Below, piece by piece: positions 8,679 through 15,579 of a stretch of 17,067 nucleotides of DNA. This DNA is from Acanthamoeba lenticulata (lineage: Eukaryota > Discosea > Longamoebia > Acanthamoebidae). The stretch lies in contig NAVB01001523.1 in the NCBI GenBank assembly GCA_002179805.1, positions 1-17,067 on the forward strand, read 5' to 3'. Every line of letters begins with the position of its first letter. The first letter of the stretch is position 1. A program made the position numbers and the translations under genes. A model generated the notes under the pieces. It saw only the letters and a list, made by a program, of their open reading frames with translations. It was not told where the DNA came from and searched no databases.

Positions 8679-9699
8679 ATGCTGCACCGCAGTGCTCAGC
8701 TGCTTTTGGTCGCTTTCACGGTCCTTCTTCTCTGGTCCGTCGTGCCCAGCGAGGCCAAGGCCCGGCTCAACTTTTTCCACGCCGTTGCCGGAGGACCGAC
8801 AGTGGACATTCAGCTGCAGTCCAAGATCAACACCACGGCGCACGCCATCTTCAACGACCTCGAGTATGAAGAGTACACTGACTATTACCACGCCGAGGCC
8901 GGTATCTACGACATTCGTGTGGTGTCGCACGAGGACTCCTCCAAGGTACCTTAGCCCTGTGTGCTGGACTCGCAAGCGGCTGGCTTGGCAGTGGCTCACC
9001 TGTCTTTGGGGACAAAGGTCGTCATGGTGCTTGAGAACAAGCTTCTTATCAGCGGCGTAGACTACACGATGGTCCTCTCCGGGCTGCTGTCCGACCAGGA
9101 GAAGTTCCCGTTGCGCGTGATCACATTCATTGACGACAACACCGAGCCCGATGATGGGCAAGCCAAGTTCAGGTGCGGCGAATCTCAGCCTTCTCATGCC
9201 TGGGTTAACTCACCACTTCGGCTCTTCCTCCCCGTGCCCAGGTTCATCCACGCTGCGGCTGGTTTCAACCAGCTCGATGTGGTGCTTGGCGGACGCAAGA
9301 TCTTCACCAAGGTCAGGTTTGGGGAACACGGCGAGCTTGTTGGAACTGGTACGTTGGCGCATTCATGTCAATGAGCACCTTCTTGCCCACATGTACCTTT
9401 CTATGTCAACAGGCTATGCCGATGTGGACTCTGATAAGTACACACTGCTCGTAACGGAGCGCGGCCTCACGTTTGATGACACCACTCTCAGCCTAGACGA
9501 CGGCGATGTGCTCACTGTACGTCTTCTCAATTTCTTGCCTTTGCTCTTTGCAACTTCTAACTGGGCACCGGATCAGGTGTATGCTGTCGGCGTCCGAGGA
9601 AGCGATAAGTACGAGCCAACGCTGGTGTCGCAGATTACTCAAGAGAATGATGACTCAGCCAGCTCCACGCTGTATTCCTGGATGACTCTTTTGCTGTAA
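8679..9699 (+). CDS. Secreted protein with two DUF4397-like domains
   Basis: Exons 8679-8945, 9018-9172, 9242-9348, 9413-9516 and 9577-9699 encode 251 residues. The start gives a clear signal peptide (a hydrophobic run from about residue 7 to 21, cleavage likely near SEAKA), so secretion or surface display is expected. Two units look alike: ARLNFFHAVAGGPTVDIQL...YYHAEAGIYDIRVV...LLISGVDYTMVLSG and FRFIHAAAGFNQLDVVLGG...YADVDSDKYTLLV...LSLDDGDVLTVYAVG. This matches the pattern of DUF4397, a beta-sandwich unit of largely unknown function in secreted or wall-associated bacterial and protist proteins. The first intron (8946-9017) ends in AAAG, an unusual acceptor. It was chosen because it alone keeps frame, gives 72 nt, and restores DSSKVVMVLENKLL; the CAG at 8991 breaks the frame. 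There is no convincing GPI or membrane anchor. Confidence 0.72.
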
Positions 9700-9725
9700 C
9701 TGGAAGACACTTGTGCTCTGGCATT

Positions 9726-9733
9726 TGTAAATA
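9726..9733 (+). promoter_or_regulatory. TGTAAATA, PUF-type 3'UTR element
   Basis: TGTAAATA, 27 nt after the stop of the DUF4397-like gene, is an exact match to the Pumilio/PUF recognition sequence UGUANAUA. It could equally act as a UGUAA-type polyadenylation element. No AATAAA was found in this 91-bp gap before the tRNA. Confidence 0.35.
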
Positions 9734-9790
9734 GTGAATGGGGTAAATACGCCTTTTCCAATTATGAAATTGCACTTTTCAAACACAAGC

Positions 9791-9862
9791 GGTTCGGTGG
9801 TGTAGTGGTATCACGTCTGCCTCACACGCAGTAGGTCCTGGGTTCGAACCCCAGTCGAACCA
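9791..9862 (+). tRNA. tRNA-Val, anticodon CAC
   Basis: A 72-nt intronless cloverleaf can be drawn. The acceptor stem GGTTCGG pairs with TCGAACC (one G-U), with discriminator A at 9862. The D arm is GTG/CAC around AGTGGTAT. The anticodon arm is TCTGC, loop CTCACAC, GCAGT, with a U-U mismatch at the outermost pair (27-43). The variable loop is AGGTC, and the T arm is CTGGG-TTCGAAC-CCCAG. The anticodon at 9823-9825 is CAC, reading GTG valine codons, and the body closely resembles eukaryotic tRNA-Val. Internal A and B boxes (TGGTGTAGTGG, GGTTCGAACCC) are present. No CCA tail is encoded beyond the discriminator. Confidence 0.95.
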
Positions 9863-9863
9863 A

Positions 9864-9868
9864 TTTTT
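9864..9868 (+). terminator. RNA polymerase III T-run terminator
   Basis: Five T residues start two bases after the tRNA discriminator, followed by more T-rich sequence. This is the usual Pol III termination signal. Confidence 0.85.
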
Positions 9869-9884
9869 GTTGTTTTCATTAAAT

Positions 9885-9890
9885 TTTATT
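9885..9890 (-). terminator. AATAAA polyadenylation signal of the tRNase Z-like gene
   Basis: On the minus strand AATAAA begins 9 nt after the TGA at 9901-9899. With a usual 10-30 nt spacing, cleavage would fall at roughly 9855-9875, inside or beside the convergent tRNA gene. Confidence 0.6.
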
Positions 9891-9898
9891 TCGGAACT

Positions 9899-11211
9899 TC
9901 AGTTGTCGGGCTGACCTTCCACGCACTCGCCAACAAAGACGACCAGGTTGTCCAGAGGCAGAGGATTCTCTTCGCGCGTGGCCAGGTCGTCGAAGAACTT
10001 GTGTATCGTCTGCTCCTTGTATCGTAGACTGAAAAAACCAATCGAGTCAGTGTCGTGACGACAAAAGCAGGACGGCGAGGGGCAGTGAAGAACCTGAAGT
10101 GGATGAGCACAAACGTGTTTGTCGGATGTGCCAGCACGATGTCCTGCAGCTGGTTCCAGTGGATGTGCCCGTCTCGCTCGGCCCGCTCTATGAAGGTGGC
10201 ATCGTCCTGCGCTCGGTCAAAAGTGAGTATGAAAAGGCGGGAGCCCAAGCTCTGGCGCACACGTACCTCTTCCGGGTCTGGGATGAAGGTGCATTCGGTG
10301 ATAATGACTGGGTAGTCAAAGATCTCTGGGTGCGCCTCGAAGACGCGAATCGAGGTGTCGCCCAGGTAGACGAACAGCGGAGCGTAGGTCTCCTCTTCGA
10401 TCACTTCCCCGGCTTTTCGCAGCCGCGCGAGCTCGCGGCCGGGCACGCCTCGGTACTCGGGCTTGAGATGCTTCTTCCGCTCGGCAAAGGCGTAGCCCAC
10501 GCAGGCCACCTGCAGCTCGCAAAGAGGGTCCGTGAGCCGTGCGCACAGGAACGAGAGAAGGAGGAGACAGTACCGAGTGAAAGCACCGGAGGACGGAGAC
10601 TTGAAAGAGGCCGTCCTTGATCAGGAAACGGTCGCCAGGTTTGACCGGCTGCAGTTTGCCGCCCATGAAGCCGAAGCCCTCTGGAATCGGGCCGCCCCAG
10701 TTGAGCTGTGCCGAGGCTTTGATGTACTCTTCTGTCACGCTCGCCACCTCCTGCATTGCAACCACAGATGAGCAATAGCTCTGGGCGTGTGTCAGCTGAG
10801 GGGATTCAACCTCAGGACAGAAGAGGGTCATGCCCTCACGCTTGCTCATGTAGCCCACGTCCGCTGAGTGGTCCGAGTGCGTGTGCGTCAGGAACACGTA
10901 CTTGGGTTGCCTGCGCACACGTTGCGTTGTTCACTCGTCAGCTGCCCAGACACCTCGAAGAGGGAGAAGGGGGGGGGGGGAAGATACCTGCCCCGGCACA
11001 TGCCGGCATCTAGGCCCACCTGAAGCTCGGGAATGTGGAAGAAGGTCTTATCAGCCGAGCGGGAGTAGCCGGTGAGAGTAAGGGGAGGTCGCGTCGGCAG
11101 CTTCCACGTCTTCCATATCCGCTCCGGGTTATTCGGCTTCAACGTTGCTTTTCGAACCGGTGGTGTGGGAGCACGAGCCGTTGTGTGCTCTGTTGTTGTG
11201 CTGCTCTCCAT
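9899..11211 (-). CDS. Short-form tRNase Z-like metallo-beta-lactamase protein
   Basis: Minus-strand exons 11211-10988, 10910-10574, 10509-10267, 10206-10094 and 10028-9899 encode 348 residues. Metal-binding motifs appear in family order: HTHSDH (H84, H86, D88, H89), a histidine before a GY motif (CFHSVACVGYAF, H186), GDTS (D238), ECTF, GHIHWNQL (H282, H284) and LIHFSLRY (H304). The segment YRGVPGRELARLRKAGEVI resembles the VP.G.....L..G..V stretch of RNase Z. GHIH plus IHFSxRY recalls the short plant TRZ1 type. The known family reaction is endonucleolytic removal of tRNA 3' trailers. The N-terminal 45 residues are Thr/Lys/Arg-rich and could act as a targeting sequence (inferred). Intron 10207-10266 has no in-frame stop and could be retained. 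The start ATG is 50 bp downstream of a TATA box. Confidence 0.82.
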
Positions 11212-11260
11212 TTGTCAGTCCGTTGTGTGCTGTCGCTGTGTTTTGCGTGGTCGAGCTGTT

Positions 11261-11270
11261 TATTTTTATA
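11261..11270 (-). promoter_or_regulatory. TATA box of the tRNase Z-like gene
   Basis: TATAAAAATA on the minus strand, 50 bp upstream of the ATG at 11211. It lies 11 bp beyond the AATAAA of the upstream gene on the same strand. Confidence 0.65.
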
Positions 11271-11281
11271 ACACATTAATA

Positions 11282-11287
11282 TTTATT
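11282..11287 (-). terminator. AATAAA polyadenylation signal of the SAM/PB1 gene
   Basis: Minus-strand AATAAA 26 nt after the TGA ending at 11313, embedded in AAAATAAATATTAAT. The cleavage site would fall at or past the TATA box of the next gene. Confidence 0.55.
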
Positions 11288-11312
11288 TTCGGCAACATTT
11301 CCAGCTTCGTCT

Positions 11313-14300
11313 TCACGAAAGTCCATGACGCCAGGAGGCACGGGCGGAAGCTGCGGCGCCAGAGACCTCGCTCAAGTAGAGCCTCATCGCGGCTCCACCC
11401 AACGGGTGCTTCGGATCGGCGCTCGTTCGCATGTGGTACTGCAGCGCCGCTCGGAGATAGGGCGTCTTGTCCAACGTCACCAGGCGCCTCTGTGAAACAA
11501 GTTTGCGCATAAGCTCACTTGGGTCAAAATCGAGCTGGAAAAAGAAGAGGAACCTGAAGGTTGGAGCGGGACTTGATGTCGAAGCGCCAGTCTGGCGGTC
11601 GCTGGTACTGCTCGCGGATGAGGTGCTTCAACCGCGGGAGGCGAATGTCGCGCCGCACGAGAAGCATCGTGATCTCGTCTCCAAAGACGCACTTGATCCG
11701 CACGCGATCGGCGGCCCGCCTCTGCCACCACCAGTCATCCATGGACGCGATGGCCCTCTCTTGTGTGCTGGACGCCTCGTGGTGGTGGTGATGATGATGC
11801 TGGTTGTCAGGCATGCTATTGGAGGCCTTCTTCCGCCGCTTTGCGCCGCCTCCGTCCTTCGTCTTGGTCTTCTTCTTTTTCTTCTTCTCCTTCTCCTCTT
11901 TCTTTCTCGTCTGGGTCGGCGAAGCAACAGTCTCGTGCTCCTCCTTCTCCTGCTGCAGCGCCTCGGTCTCGGTCGCGCGGGCGTTGTTACTCTCTTCGTC
12001 CTCGGGCTTCGCGGCCGTGGGCCACTTCTCCGCCTTCGTTTTCGTTTTCGTCTTCTTCTTGTGCTTCTCTTTCTTGACTTCGACGTCGACGAGAGGGCGC
12101 TCCGTCGGAAGGAGTTCGGCGACGGAGTGGCGTCGTCGGGTGGACCGCTTGATCTTCTCCACCGCGGTGTGCTGTTGGCATTGAAGAGCTTCCTTCTGGA
12201 TCCTCTTCGCATCGACTCGGTTCAAGCTCTTCGACTTCTTTCGCTTGAATCGCTCTGGCGTGCCAACCTGATCGAGCGACGTGTGGATCGCGACGACGGC
12301 GCCGCCCTCCTTTTCCTTCTTCGCTTTCTTTCGTTTTGTTTTCGCTTCGCTCTTCTCTTCGTTCTTGGCCTTCTGGCTGAGCTTGCGCCCTTCCTCGAGC
12401 GAGCCGAGTGTTCCCCTCCGCTTGAGCTTGCTCGCAGCGGGAGCCGGCTCGCCGGGTGTCTCGTCGTCTCTGCGAACGGTCTCCGCGTTGTGCCAGCTGC
12501 TGAGGAGTCCATTTTTCTTAGGCGAGTTGAGCTCATGCTTGATCTCCTTCGCGCTGCCCTTGCTCAGGCTCTTCGATCGAACCTTCTCCTTGGTTTTTCG
12601 TCTTCGTTCTTTTAGGTCCGCGGCATCGCTTTCTTTCTTTTCGATCCCAGTCCCGATGGCCGGATAAGATGCATCCGTCGAGGCCCAGGTCAAGGCATCT
12701 CCCGAGGACACAAGCGAGTCGGCACGCTTGGTAGAGCGCGCCTTCTTCAGTTCCTTCCGGTTGGTCTCCTCACCAGGGGCCTTCCCGTACTTGCGCGACT
12801 TTCGGCGCGCCGCCCTGTCCGCCTTCTGAACCTCCAGCACGCTGGGCTCCTCGGCCCCAGACTCTCGCCCCGCGGACGTCTCTTTCGTGGCGTCGGCCAT
12901 CGGCGTGGCGCAGGCGTCCTCTTCGGCGGCTTGGCGGTCAAAGCCCACCCGGGCCTCCTCCGAGATCGACGCCAGAGCCGTTGACAGCTGCTGGCCGAAC
13001 TGCTGACGCTTCTCCATCTCGTCGGCTCGCCGCTGCTCCTCGTTGAGGCTCAGGAGGATATGCGTGCCTCGCTTCTCTCGCGGCGTGACGGGGATCGAAA
13101 GCCGCCGTTGTTTCCGGGCCTCCTTCTGCAGGGCGCGCACGGAAGGCGCCAGCGGCGGCAGAGGCGGGACCGCCGCGCTGGCCTCGCCGTCGTTGCGCTT
13201 CGCGGTCTTCCCGGCATTCAAGCCGCTCTGGCTTGGCTTGGGGGAGGACGCCCCCGCGGGGGTCTCCGCGCTCGAGGAGGGCGAGGCCAGGGGGCTGCCC
13301 GTTGTGTGAGAAGACAGAAAGCTTCGCGACAGCGTCAGGTAGTGTTTGAGCGCTCGTGGCGACTTGCGCTTGGGCCCGCTCGGCTCTGTCTCGCGGGCTG
13401 GCGTCGACCGGCGCTCGTCTGGCATCGTGTGGGTGGTGGAGTCTGTCGAAGGCGACGGGTCCGTCGAGCCCAGCAGGCTCCAGTGGCCGATCATGAGGCT
13501 CAACCGCTGGCGCGCCCTGGGCGTCGTCGACGAGCTCCCGCCCTCTGCGCCGGTCTTCCTCTTGGGCGTCGGGGGCGAGGAGCCCTCCTTGACCCCGGCC
13601 ATGGCCAGCTCCAGCAGCTGGCGGGCGTCGTGGTTGGTGGTCGACGCGAGCGTCTCGATGAGGCCGTCGATGGTGCCCTGCTTGGCGTGGCTTTCGCCCA
13701 CTGGGCTGCCTGACTGCCCGAACAGGACCAGGTCGTCGACCGAGAGCTTGTTGGGGATGGCGGACGTCGTGTGGCTCTTGTGCGGCTTGGGCGTCTTGGC
13801 ACCGCTCAGCGAAAAGGACGAAATGGAGAAGGAGGACAGCTTGAGTGACGTCCCGGTGTGGGAGTGCTGCGGGCAGTTGATACCCCACAGCGCCGACGCG
13901 TTCTTGGCGCCGCGCCGCTCGGTCTGGGAGGGCTCATCGAGCGCTGCTTCATCGCCATCCACCAGCATCTTGAGTCGTCGCTCGAACCTCTTCCTGTGGC
14001 CTGCTCGGCCCCCACATGCACGTTCACGCCGCGTTAAAAGCTCGGCATCGATCATCGTGATGCCACCTCGTTCAGAGCCTGTGCGCGTACCGATGCTCTT
14101 CATGCCCATCGAGCGGAGGTCGTGCTTGTCGATTTGGGTCAGGTACTGCCCGGTGACTTCGTTCCGCCGGAAGGCCGGCACGTACATGCCCATGCACAGC
14201 AGGTCGAGCCACATGCACACGTCGCGCACGCTCCACTGCCAGAGGCCAGTCGAATGAGTCAACCAGCACAATCTCGGAGCTAAAACCTGGCCAGGGCGAG

Positions 14301-15086
14301 GGTCGCGCGCGCACCTCCTGGAAGGGGACAGTCTTGAGGCGCACGAGGGCCGCGATGACGGCGGCGCCGTTGGTAACGACGTCGCCACCGAGGTCGTCCC
14401 ACAGGGCGGAGGAGACGGAGGAGGCAGAGGACGAGGCCGAGGACACCGACGAGTCCGACCCGCCTGCGCTCCGCACGCTCAGCGAGTGGAAGAGTCCGCC
14501 GCTGGTGGCCAGCTTTGCCTTGTTGCGAGCCGACACCGAACCGGCGTTTGTTCTCCGCGCCGGCGAGGGCATTGGTGATGCTTCCTTGCTTCGTGGCTCC
14601 TCTTGGTCGCGACCAAGCCCGGGCTGCTCTTCCAGACGCGTGGGAGCAGAAGGTAGACAAAGAGAGTGCGTGGTGAGTGGAGAGGATAAAAACCCGGGTG
14701 GTGGCCAGTTGCCGGGAACGCCTCCTTGGCTGGGCTAAAAAAAGAGACGCGAAACGGGAGAGTAATACAGCCAAGCGGCAAAGTGGGAACAGCAACGGCA
14801 CGCCGACGAAGAACGAAAACGCAAACAACGCGAAGATTAAGGGAGAGGGAAGGAGGAAGGGAGGGAGGGAGGGAACGGGTACCGGGAGGGCGGTCACCAT
14901 GTGGGCGCGGTCGAGGCTCGTCAACGTGGCGCGCCGCTTCAGCGGTGTCTTTTTGGCGAGATTGGGGGAGAGGGGGGCCTGGCCCGTCGGAGATGCAGAA
15001 GGTGGCAACTCGTCGGGGGTAAAGGCGGGGGCGACCATCACCTCCTCTTCTCTGTTCTTGAGCCGCAACGACGCGAACCGCCACAT
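11313..15086 (-). CDS. SAM-domain and PB1-domain protein with long lysine-rich middle
   Basis: Minus-strand exons 15086-14883, 14734-14315, 14235-14091, 14000-11554 and 11489-11313 encode 1130 residues. A SAM domain spans about residues 209-272 (WSVRDVCMWLDLLCMGMYV...GQYL...DLRSMGMKSIGHRKRF) and is formed only after splicing introns 14236-14314 and 14001-14090. The last about 110 residues form a PB1 domain: RVRIKCVFGDEITMLLV...RFDIK, then across intron 11490-11553 RRLVTLDKTPYLRAALQYH...MRLYLSEV. It has the beta-1 Lys (K1025) but no acidic OPCA cluster. Between them lie Ser/Pro-rich and then strongly Lys/Arg/Glu-rich low-complexity segments, including KEKEKKKKKK-type runs and seven consecutive His. 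SAM and PB1 are interaction modules, so a scaffold is inferred. Uncertain: exon 1/2 boundary (donor 14882 or one 12 nt earlier; acceptor 14735 or 14624) and start (15086 or 15038). Confidence 0.78.
14859..14873 (+). other. G-quadruplex-type GGGA repeat in intron 1 of the SAM/PB1 gene
   Basis: Four GGG runs separated by single A residues lie on the + strand, within a purine-only tract from about 14838 to 14875. The transcript carries the complementary pyrimidine-rich strand, starting a few bases after the inferred donor at 14882. The motif satisfies the standard G4 pattern; folding is inferred. Confidence 0.6.
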
Positions 15087-15180
15087 TGCCGAGTGGTCAC
15101 GGAGCGCTTCCTCCTCGTTCTGGCCGGCTCCGTCCTTCTCGTTGTCTCCTTTGTTGTGTTTTTTTATTTTCCTTTAATTC

Positions 15181-15216
15181 ACTTTGAATACTGTCACCAC
15201 TTTGAATACTGTCACC
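15181..15216 (+). repeat. Perfect tandem duplication of an 18-bp unit
   Basis: The unit ACTTTGAATACTGTCACC occurs twice head to tail with no mismatch (15181-15198 and 15199-15216). It lies about 100 bp upstream of the minus-strand SAM/PB1 start. Confidence 0.95.
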
Positions 15217-15260
15217 CGGGCGTCTCAGTCCCTCTCTTTTGGGGCGCGGGTAGACTTGCA

Positions 15261-15291
15261 CAGCTGGCAACGGGGTTCAACGCCCGAGCTG
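15261..15291 (+). repeat. Bulged hairpin with a B-box-like loop
   Basis: CAGCT (15261-15265) pairs with AGCTG (15287-15291) and CGGG (15271-15274) pairs with CCCG (15283-15286), leaving a five-base bulge and an eight-base loop. The loop region reads GGTTCAACGCC, similar to a Pol III B box. No tRNA cloverleaf or downstream T-run accompanies it. Confidence 0.4.
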
Positions 15292-15579
15292 GGTTGGACC
15301 GACCGTCCAGAGTCCTAAACTGATGGTGTGTCGCCCAAGAGAGAAAAATGTGGAGTATGTGTCGAGAGTTCGCTGTGTGACCCGACCTGCTGGTCTAACG
15401 GTTGACATACAGCAACATCGGAGACGGACGGCAAACTAGCTGGTCCAAACCGTTGTGAAGTCAATAATCTTGTGTTCCAAGCGCTTCACTAATCAAGAGC
15501 TCTCCTGCCCTAAGCTCTTCGCCTTCGTTTCCGCATTCGCTCTTTAGAGCAGCAATATTGCCCCCCCCCCCGAGACACA

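Larger units (their letters stand above)
15087..15579. promoter_or_regulatory. Divergent intergenic region between the two SAM-domain genes
   Basis: These 493 bp hold no recognisable gene and must contain both promoters. Toward the minus-strand gene, AAAATAAAAAAAC (minus strand, 15169-15157) is a weak TATA-like element about 75-80 bp before its ATG. Toward the plus-strand gene I see no TATA box, only a CAATATTG palindrome at 15553-15560 and an 11-C run at 15561-15571 just before the ATG. The middle holds an 18-bp tandem duplication (15181-15216), a hairpin (15261-15291), and two related Myb-like sites (15390-15403, 15440-15454). Confidence 0.6.

Noticed and set aside
8400..9060. Open frames of 85 and 214 codons in the gap before the DUF4397-like gene
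   Set aside because: They cross the intergenic region and the first exon in the wrong frame, lack motifs, and conflict with the signal-peptide reading frame at 8679.
11535..11553. A 19-nt intron (GTTCCT...TTCCAG) in the PB1 domain
   Set aside because: Too short to splice. Using the acceptor at 11490 gives 64 nt and a complete PB1 ending.
11467..12615. Long plus-strand open frame of 382 codons opposite the SAM/PB1 gene
   Set aside because: It is a mirror of the lysine-rich coding exon: AAG-rich sense sequence gives Leu/Phe/Ser-rich antisense without stops. It has no domain, and the minus strand carries SAM, PB1 and splice signals.
15240..15310. Possible second tRNA, suggested by GGTTCAACGCC
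   Set aside because: No acceptor stem, anticodon arm or downstream T-run could be paired; only a bulged hairpin remains.
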